Notes under the pieces: model-generated
Told to the model about the DNA's origin: nothing
The model's input: the letters and a program-made list of their open reading frames with translations, nothing else
The model's database searches: none
Source of the DNA: an uncultured Prevotella sp.
GTDB lineage: Bacteria > Bacteroidota > Bacteroidia > Bacteroidales > Bacteroidaceae
DNA: 64,000 bases
Direction: 5' to 3'
Assembly (NCBI GenBank): GCA_900548195.1
Contig: URJQ01000001.1
Span: forward strand, 1-64,000
Translations under genes and position numbers: made by a program
Shown here: piece by piece, positions 51,306 through 61,048 of the stretch
How positions within the stretch are numbered: the stretch's first letter is position 1
Layout: each line of letters starts with the position of its first letter

Positions 51306-54230
51306 ATGAAGAAACAACTACTCAGCATTGCATTGCTGTCTGCTTTTGTCTCAGGTGCTATGGCACATGAAATTGGAGACAAGGTGTATAGCAACAGTGC
51401 AAAATGGAAGATTACAGGTAAGAATCTTGTAACCAATGGTGATTTCTCAGACCTTTCTCTCTCTGGCTGGTCTGCCATTGACGAAACTGTTGACAAGTTG
51501 ACTACATTCTCTGTGCTTGCAGGTCAAGGCGCTGAAGGCAAGAATGAAATCAAGGTCAACGATAGTCAGACAGACCTCAAGAATGGTATTTACCAGACTA
51601 TCGCCATCGAGCAAGGTGGTACATACATCGTTTCCATGAAGGTGATGAACACCAAAGCCGCTGGTTTTACTGACTTCGACCTCACTGGTGCAAACACCAA
51701 TTACATCAATGCTTATTATAACACTGACGGTGCACTCGCTACAACAAGTGGAACCAATAACACAACTCTCTCTTATGGTGCTGACGGAGTATGCGGTGGT
51801 TATACTTTCTCTTTCACTACTGATAAGTTTACTGAGGTCAATTTCCCAGTACAAGCACCAGCAAACGGTCAGATTGTAATCGACCTCCGCGGACTTTCTG
51901 AGGGTCTTGAAATCTGTGATGTTACCTGTCAGGCTGCAGAACAGATATATGACACACGTATCCCAGAGAAGCGTATCGCTTACATTAAGAGCGTACTCAA
52001 TGGTTATGATTTCTCTAATAAAGATAGCTATGCAGATCTTGAAGAGGCAATCACAGAAGTTGAGACACTGATTTCTGATGGCGCAGACGAAGGTTATGAA
52101 TCTGCAATGGAGAATCTTAACCTGATGTGGGATGGATTTGTAACAGACAACTTCTCCAATGTGCTTAACAGCATCAACACAGGTGCATCTGGCAACTATT
52201 CTGCAAACTGGGACAACTGGACTGGAAAGTTCAATAAGCTGAGCAGCGATGCTTCTGCCCAGAATAAAGTAAGCGGATGGTCTTGGTCAACAGACCGTTG
52301 GTGTCACAAGAATGCATCTGCAGATACACCTCTTCAGATTCAGTGGATGCGCAAATCTTCTGGCACTTGGGATAATATCGCAACCAATACCACAACTCTC
52401 GACAAGGGTACATACTTCTTCGGATTTCAGGGCGCTGGCGGCATGATGACCCTCAACCAGCAACGTTGGGTTCGTTCTCAGGCAAAGGAATGCGCTGAGA
52501 CGTATGTCTTCTTCAATAATGATACCACAGAGATGTTCCTCCTCCCTACCTCTGATGATATGGCTTCAACTTATGGCAACGTAATCTATAAGTTTGAGGT
52601 TGCAGAGGACAATACACCTGTAAAGTTCGGTATTCGTTGTAATATCGGTCAGGGACAAGTTATAGCTGATGGTTTTGATGTAAATTTCTATCATCCAGTG
52701 CTCTATAAAGTGCTTGTAGAAGGCGAGCTTACACCAGAACAGAAGACCTATCTCGGTAACGTACAGACACAGATTGATGCCCTCAAGGGTCGTATTACAG
52801 TAGCAGAAGGCTATGTAGCAGCAGACCAGAAGACCCGTCCTTGGGGTAAGGAAAACCTTCAGAAGGGTATTGAAGAGTCAAAGAAGCGTCTCGCTGTATG
52901 GGAGGCAATGAGTGAGACCGACCGCCTCGCTACTATGGATAATTTCTCAGCAAAATATGATGCTACTCAGGCTCCTTACTATGTAGATGATGCATACGTA
53001 CTGAAAGATACTACTTATACTGATAATACAGAAAAGGCACTCCAGAATGTTATCATGAATGCTGGTGTACGCTATATCAACAATGAGTTTATCTCTGTAT
53101 TTGAAAACTACAATGCTCCACTTCAGAATGTCGCTGCAATTATCAATACAGCCAACGAGACTCTCGAGAATCCGCTCTATGCAGGTGGAGACAAGACTAC
53201 ATTCCAAAACAAGATTTCTGAAACCAAGAAAGCTTATGATGCTATCGCTGCTGCTACAACCGATGCAACAAGAGAAGATGACGTTACACGTCTGAATGAA
53301 CTCGTAAATGTTCTTGAAGCAGCTTCTGAGGCATTCAAGAAGAGCGCAGAAATCTCTCCAATCGCTACATTCGACTTCGAAGGAGGTTACGAGAAAGTTG
53401 ACAATGAGGGAGAAGTTTCCTATGTTGTCAAGAGCGTAGAAAATAACCTGAATATGGTATTCGCTGACGGTCAGCTCTCAGATAAGGCAAATGATGTATA
53501 TGATTATGATCTTTCATATCAGATTGTAAAATCAAAGAGTGAAGCTATCAATGACGGTAATATCCTCGTTATCGGTAACACTGCTAATCTCCTTGAGCTT
53601 ACAGACGCAGTAGCTCCTACTTCAGATGACGTGCTCCGTATTGACTTCACAATGTATCATCCTGCATGGGGTAACTCAGTAGGAACCCCAGAGGTATTGC
53701 TCCTCGATGCAGAGAAGAACACTATCGGTGGTTTCCGTAGAGGTAAATGGAATGCTGTTGACTACTGCTCATTCGGTGACTTCAGCGGCAAACTCTTCGA
53801 GACAGACAAACCTTCACAGTTGAAGGACTGCTTCGCTATCACTGGTGGCTCACGTGTGGATTACAAGTTGGTTTTCGACTTCAAGGCTCTTACTATGCAG
53901 GCAAGCGTAATCCAGTACAAGGGTGATGCTAAGACTTGCGAAGTATATGCAGAGACTGCAGGCGAGAGTGTTCCTTTCGGAGATGTAAAAAATCTTCCTA
54001 AGTATTTCTCTCTCAGCGGTGCAGCATCTAAGATGATGTCAGGTCGTCGTTCTTCTATCGACAATATCAAGATTTATAGATATGCTTCAAAGGCAGCAGT
54101 ATCAGGCATCACAGATGTAGAGAAAGAGGCTGCAGAGGCAAGCAAGGCTGTCAAGAAGATTGAGAACGGTAAGATTGTAATCGTTAAGGGCGGTAAGAAG
54201 TACACCGTAGCAGGTGCACAGATCAAGTAA
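51306..54230 (+). CDS. Secreted multidomain protein of unknown function
   Basis: Protein of 974 residues, signal peptide 1-20 (cleavage after AMA). I do not recognise a family. An N-terminal CBM4-like sandwich (about 38-215, NLVTNGDFSDLSLSGWSAID) is followed by a second sandwich (about 280-475). A helical region (about 478-690) has regular heptad-like stretches (NVQTQIDALKGRITVAEGYV). A C-terminal beta domain (about 700-930, TFDFEGGYEKVDNEGEV) comes next. The end has IENGKIVIVKGGKKYTV, a tail similar to other secreted Prevotella proteins. No catalytic motif is evident. It may bind polysaccharide at the surface, which its pectin-locus context supports. Confidence 0.72.
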   Translation: MKKQLLSIALLSAFVSGAMAHEIGDKVYSNSAKWKITGKNLVTNGDFSDLSLSGWSAIDETVDKLTTFSVLAGQGAEGKNEIKVNDSQTDLKNGIYQTIAIEQGGTYIVSMKVMNTKAAGFTDFDLTGANTNYINAYYNTDGALATTSGTNNTTLSYGADGVCGGYTFSFTTDKFTEVNFPVQAPANGQIVIDLRGLSEGLEICDVTCQAAEQIYDTRIPEKRIAYIKSVLNGYDFSNKDSYADLEEAITEVETLISDGADEGYESAMENLNLMWDGFVTDNFSNVLNSINTGASGNYSANWDNWTGKFNKLSSDASAQNKVSGWSWSTDRWCHKNASADTPLQIQWMRKSSGTWDNIATNTTTLDKGTYFFGFQGAGGMMTLNQQRWVRSQAKECAETYVFFNNDTTEMFLLPTSDDMASTYGNVIYKFEVAEDNTPVKFGIRCNIGQGQVIADGFDVNFYHPVLYKVLVEGELTPEQKTYLGNVQTQIDALKGRITVAEGYVAADQKTRPWGKENLQKGIEESKKRLAVWEAMSETDRLATMDNFSAKYDATQAPYYVDDAYVLKDTTYTDNTEKALQNVIMNAGVRYINNEFISVFENYNAPLQNVAAIINTANETLENPLYAGGDKTTFQNKISETKKAYDAIAAATTDATREDDVTRLNELVNVLEAASEAFKKSAEISPIATFDFEGGYEKVDNEGEVSYVVKSVENNLNMVFADGQLSDKANDVYDYDLSYQIVKSKSEAINDGNILVIGNTANLLELTDAVAPTSDDVLRIDFTMYHPAWGNSVGTPEVLLLDAEKNTIGGFRRGKWNAVDYCSFGDFSGKLFETDKPSQLKDCFAITGGSRVDYKLVFDFKALTMQASVIQYKGDAKTCEVYAETAGESVPFGDVKNLPKYFSLSGAASKMMSGRRSSIDNIKIYRYASKAAVSGITDVEKEAAEASKAVKKIENGKIVIVKGGKKYTVAGAQIK

Positions 54231-54252
54231 TCCCGTCACTATAACATAAATG

Positions 54253-54293
54253 CAAGTCCCCCACTCCTTTCGTAAAATGGAGTGGGGGACTTG
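54253..54293. terminator. Terminator-like GC-rich hairpin
   Basis: A perfect 15-bp stem, CAAGTCCCCCACTCC (54253-54267) with GGAGTGGGGGACTTG (54279-54293), around an 11-nt loop. It lies 22 bases after the stop codon and probably ends the 974-residue gene. A T-run follows about 15 bases later. Confidence 0.75.
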
Positions 54294-54492
54294 ATGATTA
54301 CTGATGATTTTTGTTTTTTTGCTTATTTATGATAATTCAAGTCTTTAGCTTAGGCTGGAAGCCTATACCGAGCGAAGCGAGAGTAACCAGTGACGAAGTC
54401 TCCGGATTAAAAAAATAAATACCAATACCTGTCTGGAAGACAGTATCAAAACAAAATCTTTCTTTTTTATTGTTATCTATAGAAAAACGAGC

Positions 54493-54532
54493 CAAAATTG
54501 AGCCCCTCACTCTATAAGAGTGGGGGAATTTT
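54493..54532. repeat. Second hairpin with CCCCTCACTCT/AGAGTGGGGG arms
   Basis: CAAAATTGAGCCCCTCACTC (from 54493) pairs with AGAGTGGGGGAATTTTG (to 54535), with a small bulge. It resembles 54253-54293. Smaller hairpins lie between (CTGTCTGGAAGACAG at about 54429). No gene is visible in 54300-54698. Confidence 0.5.
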
Positions 54533-54585
54533 GTGTTAAATTGTTTTTTTTTAATGATTTATGCCGTAATCTCAATTTTTTTTAG

Positions 54586-54593
54586 TTACTTTG
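54586..54593 (+). promoter_or_regulatory. Possible promoter -7 box for the FAS1/SusCD operon
   Basis: TTACTTTG is one base off TAnnTTTG, with a T-rich upstream region. The leader is about 105 nt to the ATG at 54699. Confidence 0.45.
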
Positions 54594-54698
54594 CACCTTG
54601 AAATAAAGCGACTAATAAAACTACTGACTTTTAATGTCATTTTTCGCTCTACTACTAAGAATAAAATATAACAGACAATATACTAATTTAACCAACTT

Positions 54699-57635
54699 AT
54701 GAAGAAACTCTTTTTATGTGCGTCTTTTGCGTGCCTTGGACTCTTCTGCTCTTGTCAGAAAGATGAATTGGTGCCAGAAGATTCAAAGCCAGAATGGCTG
54801 GGTTCGAGCATTTATGAGGAACTTAAGTCGGCTACACACCTCACTGGTACGTTTAATACATACCTCAGACTGGTGGATGATCTCGGCTATGATGAAGTAC
54901 TCTCACGAACCGGAAGTAAAACCATCTTCCCTGCTAATGATGATGCCTTCGCCCGCTTCTTTGCATCAAAGAATGCTTTCGGAGTGACATCCTATGAGCA
55001 ACTCACTCCTGCTATGAAGAAGCTGCTGCTTTACAGTTCAATGCTGGACAATGCAATGCTTGCTTCTATGCTCTCTAACGTAAAGGCTGATGACAACAAT
55101 GTAAGTCGTGGCGTCGCAGTAAAGCATGCTTCCAACATCTCTGTCATCGACTCTGTCACTACTATCTACAACGGCGCACTCATGCCACAGGGCAACTCTT
55201 TCTGGGATTCTTACCGCACAAGAGGTATCAATGTGGTCTATGACGCTACACGACCAATGATTGTTCACTTCACTCGTGAACAGATGCTCAACAACAACAT
55301 CACCACAACAGGTACTGATTGCGACTTCTCAATCATCCGTGGAGAAAAGGTTGGCACCAACATTGCAAACTCTGACACTGCCTATATCTACCAGACAAGG
55401 ATTGTAAATCAGGACGTAACTTGTCAGAATGGTTATGTGCATCAGGTCAATGACGTAGTGCTCAATCCTGGAAACATCGGACAAGTGCTCCGTACAGAAG
55501 ATAATACTAAACTCTTCTCACGCATCGTAGATTATCACTGCGCTCCTTACTACAACGCTGTAACTACAAACAACTATAATTCCTGGGCACGTCAGAATGG
55601 TGTAGCTACTGTCGATTCTATCTTTGAAGTACGCTATTTCGCTTCTGCTCACTCACAGGATGGTAAGCCAAATGTGCTTGATCCTTCAGGAAACTCTGTC
55701 GCTTCCAATCATCGTCTCAATTGGGACTTGGGCTGGAACCAGTATTATCCATCATCTACATCTGCTCTCGCTTTGGCTGATATGGGCGCTGTACTTGCTC
55801 CTACCGACAAAGCAATGGAGGAATACTTCTGTAATGGTGGTGGCGGTGCTTACTTTATCGAGCTTTATGGCGACCCTGTGCTCAAGCATCAGAATACACC
55901 TGAGAACCTTCCTGCCAATCTTGATGCTATGTTCAAGAATGACCCTAACGGTATTCTTACCAGTTTCATAAACAATCTTATCCAGGGTTCATTTATCTCT
56001 ACCACTCCAAGCAAGTTTGGAACCATCACTAACCAAGGTTCTGGCGACTTCATGGGACTCACAGTTTCTGACCTTAACGTAACAGAAGATGGTAAATATG
56101 ACGTCGCAATCGCATGCAATGGTGTGATTTACAAGATAGCTTCTATGATTGCTCCTGATATGTATCAGTCTGTAATCGGTCCAGCAGTAACCTATCCAGA
56201 TCTCTCTATCATGGGTGAGTTCGCTTCAGATAGAACTTCTGGCGCTACAGCATCTAAGTTTGGAGCCGACCTTTACTACTATCTTATGGCTATGAAGGCA
56301 AACTATTTGTTCTTCATCCCTTCAAATGAGTCAATGGCAAAGTGCTATATTGACCCCGTTTCTTTGGGAGCTTCACAGCCTCGTGCGCTTGAGTTCTACA
56401 CTCATTCAGAGAAGATTCCTGGAACAGAACGCTACCAAGACTACTATGGAGTACGCCTGCATAAGGTCACTTTCGATAAGAATGGCAAGGCAACCATCAA
56501 TCCTACACACTACAATGAGATATCAGATATCGAGTTAAAGAATTCTAAAAAAGAATATGAATATGCTTCTCAGGTCTATGACCTCCTCAATTACAACACT
56601 GTAGTGCTCGATGCAGGAAAGGATCCTTCAGAAAATGAGTACTTCCTTACCAAGCATGGCTGCGCTATCCGCATCAAGGACTTCGCTGAAAGCGGTGGTA
56701 ACTTCACCGGAAAGATATATGGCGGAGCACAGATAGACAATGGAATAGAGCCTGCAAACATCGTAAAAGGATGGAAAGAAAAGAATGGTTGGGCTTTTCA
56801 GCTCGACGGACTCATCCAGCCTTCACTCACAAGTGTGTATGGACTCCTCTCAAAGAATAACGATCGCTTTACAAAGTTCCTTGACCTCTGTGGCATTTTT
56901 GAAAACCAAGACCTCTTGACTTTCGCAGGAATTGATGCTACAGCCGAAATCGGAACACCACCACAGGAGCGCTACTTCGTATTCTCAAACAAGAAGAATA
57001 AGGCTCTCGACAATAATATCAACTTCTTCAACGGTTATAACTACACCTTCTTCGCACCAGACGACGACGCTATGGACAAAGCATACGCGCTCGGACTCCC
57101 TACCGAAGATCAGATAATGGAAATCTTTGAGAAGTATAATGGTATGGAAGAAGAGGTTTCTGAGGATGAAATGACAGAGGCAAAGGCACAGGTACTCAAT
57201 ATGCTTAATGCGCTCCGTGCTTTCGTACGCTATCATTTCCAGAATAATTCAGTCTTTGCAGACAAGAATGTAGCTAAGGCTACCTATCAGTCACTCTACT
57301 CTTCTGACCTCGGTATCCCTGTAAACATCACTACAGAGGCTAAGAGCGGAGTGCTCTCAGTCACCGATGCTTCAGGCAAGACCATCACTGTAGATGCTAA
57401 CAACGCGTCACTCCTTAGCAATAAGATGACTCGTGACTACGAATATAATACAGTAAAGACCAGTGCCACTTCTATCGCGGTATCTTCTTCCGCTGTGGTA
57501 CATGAGGTTTCAACCCCTCTTTGCTATACTACATCAGGTCGCTATGATGACAAATGGTCAACAAGTTCAGCGCGTAAGGCTGCTGCTAAGAACTATACAG
57601 CGACTAAAAAACTCTCTAATAACTTCAAAGACTAA
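54699..57635 (+). CDS. Four-domain fasciclin (FAS1) lipoprotein
   Basis: Lipoprotein of 978 residues; the signal ends in FCSC (Cys19). Four FAS1-like segments are marked by the hallmark block: FPANDDAF (about 77), LAPTDKAM (about 367), FIPSNESM (about 540) and FAPDDDAM (about 785). The first, second and fourth fit the FAS1 H1 motif pattern best. FAS1 domains mediate adhesion or glycan contact. It is the first gene of a tight operon; the SusC gene begins 5 bases after its stop. That position suggests a surface partner of the transporter, comparable to SusE-position proteins but on the upstream side. Confidence 0.85.
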   Translation: MKKLFLCASFACLGLFCSCQKDELVPEDSKPEWLGSSIYEELKSATHLTGTFNTYLRLVDDLGYDEVLSRTGSKTIFPANDDAFARFFASKNAFGVTSYEQLTPAMKKLLLYSSMLDNAMLASMLSNVKADDNNVSRGVAVKHASNISVIDSVTTIYNGALMPQGNSFWDSYRTRGINVVYDATRPMIVHFTREQMLNNNITTTGTDCDFSIIRGEKVGTNIANSDTAYIYQTRIVNQDVTCQNGYVHQVNDVVLNPGNIGQVLRTEDNTKLFSRIVDYHCAPYYNAVTTNNYNSWARQNGVATVDSIFEVRYFASAHSQDGKPNVLDPSGNSVASNHRLNWDLGWNQYYPSSTSALALADMGAVLAPTDKAMEEYFCNGGGGAYFIELYGDPVLKHQNTPENLPANLDAMFKNDPNGILTSFINNLIQGSFISTTPSKFGTITNQGSGDFMGLTVSDLNVTEDGKYDVAIACNGVIYKIASMIAPDMYQSVIGPAVTYPDLSIMGEFASDRTSGATASKFGADLYYYLMAMKANYLFFIPSNESMAKCYIDPVSLGASQPRALEFYTHSEKIPGTERYQDYYGVRLHKVTFDKNGKATINPTHYNEISDIELKNSKKEYEYASQVYDLLNYNTVVLDAGKDPSENEYFLTKHGCAIRIKDFAESGGNFTGKIYGGAQIDNGIEPANIVKGWKEKNGWAFQLDGLIQPSLTSVYGLLSKNNDRFTKFLDLCGIFENQDLLTFAGIDATAEIGTPPQERYFVFSNKKNKALDNNINFFNGYNYTFFAPDDDAMDKAYALGLPTEDQIMEIFEKYNGMEEEVSEDEMTEAKAQVLNMLNALRAFVRYHFQNNSVFADKNVAKATYQSLYSSDLGIPVNITTEAKSGVLSVTDASGKTITVDANNASLLSNKMTRDYEYNTVKTSATSIAVSSSAVVHEVSTPLCYTTSGRYDDKWSTSSARKAAAKNYTATKKLSNNFKD

Positions 57636-57640
57636 CTACT

Positions 57641-60600
57641 ATGTCAAAGGTTAAAACAATATTGACACTGTTGCTCTGTGTATTGGCGCAGATGGTCATG
57701 GCGCAGTCAAAGGTCATTTCCGGTACGGTAGAAGATGCACTGGGACCTGTCATGATGGCTAATGTGACCGAACGAGACGGAAACAACCGTATCGTAAATG
57801 CTACGCAGACCGATATGATGGGTAACTTCTCTATGGAGATAAAGAACCCAAAGAATAAACTTGTCATCTCTTATGTCGGTTCAAAGACACAGACACTTAC
57901 CATCGGTGACAAGACTACATTTGCCATCAAACTCGAAGATGAGAAAACTACACTGAATGAAGTGACCGTAAAAGGTCGCCGTACTAACTCTGGTGGACTT
58001 AATATCAACAAGAAAGAGATTACTACTGCACAGCAGACATTCGACCTTTCTGAGGTAGAAGGTATGGCTTTCACCTCTGCCGACGAAGCTCTCCAGGGTG
58101 AAATTGCTGGTCTTGATATCGTGAGCAATTCCGGTAACCTCGGTGCTGGTACCACAATGCGTCTCCGTGGTGTTACTACCATCAACGGAAATGCAGAGCC
58201 TCTTATCGTTGTTGACGACAAAATCTTCGACAATCCTGACCAGAGCTTCGACTTCACAGCGCCTACAGAGGAAGACTATGCGTCCCTCCTTTCTGTCAAT
58301 GTGGAGGATATCGCAAACATTTCTGTACTCAAAGACGCTGCCGCAACAGCCATCTGGGGTTCTAAAGGTGCTAACGGTGTCATCATGATTACCACAAAGC
58401 GTGGTTCTCGTGGTAAACCATCTGTCAACTTCTCATATAAGTTTACTGGCACATGGCAGCCTAAGGGCTATACTCTCCTTAATGGTGACGACTACTCTAT
58501 GCTTCTCAAAGAGGAGTACTATAACCCTAACCAGTCAAATACTGCAACATCAAACATCCGTGAGATTAACTATGACAAGTCATGGGCAGACTACGAAAAC
58601 TGGAATAACAACACTGATTGGGTGAAGGCTGTTACTCAGTTTGGTGCTCTTCATTCCTACAACCTCAATATATCAGGTGGTGGTAAGAAGGCTACTTTCC
58701 GTATCTCAGGTGGCTATGACCATCAGACAGGTTCCATCATTAAGCAGGAGCTCAACCGTCTCTCTACACGTCTCGTGCTCGACTACAACGTGTCAGACCG
58801 TATTCGCTTCTCCACTAACTTCGCTTTGGTATATACAGACAACCTCCAGAACTATGTAGGTCTCCTCGGTATCGCACAGAAAATGGCTCCTAACATGAGT
58901 ATCTATCGTCAGGATGCTAATGGATATGATACCAATGACTACTATATCATGGCGCCAGAAGGTACTCTTAATGGTAATACTCCTTATACAGGCAACTATT
59001 CTTCTTACGAATTGCGCTCTATTCGCGCACTCGGTAACCCTGTAGCATACGCAAATCTCTCATGGAAACGTGATAAGACTTACCGTATTACCCCTGACTT
59101 CAACATCAAGTATGAGCTTCTTGGCACAGAATCACAGAAGAGTCGTCTGACATTCAATGGTAGAGTAGATTTTGATATCTATGCTCGCTCAGTGCCAACA
59201 TACTGTTCTGCTGGCGTACAGTCAATGGTTTGGAACGATGGTGGCTACAGTCCTGCTGATAATACAGAGTCTAACCGCCTGAAAGTAGGTGGTCGTGCCG
59301 AATTCGTATTTACTCCATACTTCAAGAATGAAGATATTACAATGTCAATGCTTGCTCGTTATGAGATGAGTACACAGAGATATTCTTCACAATACATCGG
59401 TGAATACTCTCTTCCTGGCGGCATTACTTCTCCTACAGTGGATGCGGCTATCAAGAATCTCTCAAGTAGCAACAGCCGTTCTAACTCACAGAACATCACT
59501 TACAACAGTCACTTCTCATACAAGGAGCGTTATAACCTCGGATTCTCTCTTCGTGCTGACGGCGACTCTAAGTTCGGACCAAAGCAGAAATGGGCATATT
59601 TCCCAGGCTTATCTCTGCGTTATAACCTCTCTGAAGAGCCATTCTTCAAGTCTATTCGCGATGTAGTCTCAATGGCTGCGCTTCGTCTCTCTTGGGGTGT
59701 AAACGGTAAAGCTCCTGATAGCGACTACCTCTTCTATAATACTTATAGTAGTGGTACAGGCGCTTATGGTTCGTATAGTAAGATGGATGGACTCAAACTC
59801 GATGACCTTCGTTGGGAAAAGACCACTTCTTACAACGTCGGAGCAAACTTTGGTTTCCTCGATGACATCATTGAAATAGATTTCGATTACTATCATAAGG
59901 ACACCAAAGACCTCCTTCAGAAGAGCGTTACCATTCCTACTACCACAGGTTATCCTACTCTCGCTTACCAGAATGTAGGTCGCATGACCAATGATGGATG
60001 GGAATTGAACATCAATGCCAATAAGTTTATCAAGACTAAGAAGTTCTCTCTCTCAGCAGGTTTCAATATTTCTCAGAACTATAATGAGATTAAAGAAATG
60101 GACCAGCGTGTGCTTGATAACGTAAACTCAAGTTGGACAGCTACTTCTCGTGGCTCTTTCCAGAACCGTATTCAGGTAGGAAACCCTCTCGGTTCTATCT
60201 ATGGTTTCCGCTATAAGGGAGTTTACCAGTACACATACGACTGGCTTATCAATGAGCAGACAGAAAAGGGATGGACTACAGACGAGTTTGAAGCAGCTAT
60301 CAATGGTATGCTTGCAGAGGGCAAAACAATGCCAGTAGTCGTAGGTGCTGACGGTAAAGTGATTATGAAATCAAACGGTCAGCCACAGCGTATGGTGTAT
60401 AACTACAATGAAGGCACTGCTACATATTCATTCCAAGGTGGTGATGCCATCTATGAGGATGTCAATCATGACGGTCAAATCAATGCTCTTGACATCGTAT
60501 ATCTCGGCAATTCATTGCCAAAACTCAGCGGTGGTTTCAACTTTAACGTAACTTACGGACGTTGGGGACTTCGTGCTCGCTTTATGTATCGTTATGGTAA

Positions 60601-61018
60601 TAAGGTGGTTAATGCAGCACGTATGTCGCTTGAAAATATGTCAGGAGCTTACAATCAGTGCTCTACAGTAAACTGGCGTTGGCGTAAGGACGGTGATGTA
60701 ACTCCAATCCCACGTGCAATTTACGTATATGATAACGGTTCTGCATACAACAGTCAGGGCTCTGACCGCTATGTAGAAGATGGCTCTTTCGTACGTTTCC
60801 AGAATCTCCAGATTTCTTATAACTTCAACAAGAAGCTCATAAAGAAGTGGGGAATCAACAGATTGCAGTTCTATGCTTCTGTAAACAACCTCTTCTGTTG
60901 GACTCGTTACTCAGGTGTTGACCCTGAAATCTCAGTAGGTGGATGGGGAGTAGCGACAGATAGTTCGCAGACCCCACGCTCTAAGTCATTCACAGCAAGC
61001 GTCCAGGTTGGTTTCTAA
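57641..61018 (+). CDS. SusC/RagA family TonB-linked transporter of the FAS1 operon
   Basis: Outer-membrane transporter of 1125 residues, signal peptide about 1-21. The carboxypeptidase-like domain (KVISGTVEDALGPVMMANVT, about 24-105) lacks the usual GEPLPGA wording. The plug has MRLRGVTTINGNAEPLIVVD and LKDAAATAIWGSKGANGVIM. The barrel follows and ends VQVGF. It overlaps nothing but is only 5 bases after the FAS1 gene and 30 before the SusD gene, so all are cotranscribed. Its cargo is unknown; pectin fragments are suggested by the CE12 and PL11 genes 4-10 kb upstream. Confidence 0.94.
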   Translation: MSKVKTILTLLLCVLAQMVMAQSKVISGTVEDALGPVMMANVTERDGNNRIVNATQTDMMGNFSMEIKNPKNKLVISYVGSKTQTLTIGDKTTFAIKLEDEKTTLNEVTVKGRRTNSGGLNINKKEITTAQQTFDLSEVEGMAFTSADEALQGEIAGLDIVSNSGNLGAGTTMRLRGVTTINGNAEPLIVVDDKIFDNPDQSFDFTAPTEEDYASLLSVNVEDIANISVLKDAAATAIWGSKGANGVIMITTKRGSRGKPSVNFSYKFTGTWQPKGYTLLNGDDYSMLLKEEYYNPNQSNTATSNIREINYDKSWADYENWNNNTDWVKAVTQFGALHSYNLNISGGGKKATFRISGGYDHQTGSIIKQELNRLSTRLVLDYNVSDRIRFSTNFALVYTDNLQNYVGLLGIAQKMAPNMSIYRQDANGYDTNDYYIMAPEGTLNGNTPYTGNYSSYELRSIRALGNPVAYANLSWKRDKTYRITPDFNIKYELLGTESQKSRLTFNGRVDFDIYARSVPTYCSAGVQSMVWNDGGYSPADNTESNRLKVGGRAEFVFTPYFKNEDITMSMLARYEMSTQRYSSQYIGEYSLPGGITSPTVDAAIKNLSSSNSRSNSQNITYNSHFSYKERYNLGFSLRADGDSKFGPKQKWAYFPGLSLRYNLSEEPFFKSIRDVVSMAALRLSWGVNGKAPDSDYLFYNTYSSGTGAYGSYSKMDGLKLDDLRWEKTTSYNVGANFGFLDDIIEIDFDYYHKDTKDLLQKSVTIPTTTGYPTLAYQNVGRMTNDGWELNINANKFIKTKKFSLSAGFNISQNYNEIKEMDQRVLDNVNSSWTATSRGSFQNRIQVGNPLGSIYGFRYKGVYQYTYDWLINEQTEKGWTTDEFEAAINGMLAEGKTMPVVVGADGKVIMKSNGQPQRMVYNYNEGTATYSFQGGDAIYEDVNHDGQINALDIVYLGNSLPKLSGGFNFNVTYGRWGLRARFMYRYGNKVVNAARMSLENMSGAYNQCSTVNWRWRKDGDVTPIPRAIYVYDNGSAYNSQGSDRYVEDGSFVRFQNLQISYNFNKKLIKKWGINRLQFYASVNNLFCWTRYSGVDPEISVGGWGVATDSSQTPRSKSFTASVQVGF

Positions 61019-61048
61019 TATAGAGTAAAGCATAATGTAACAAGATCA

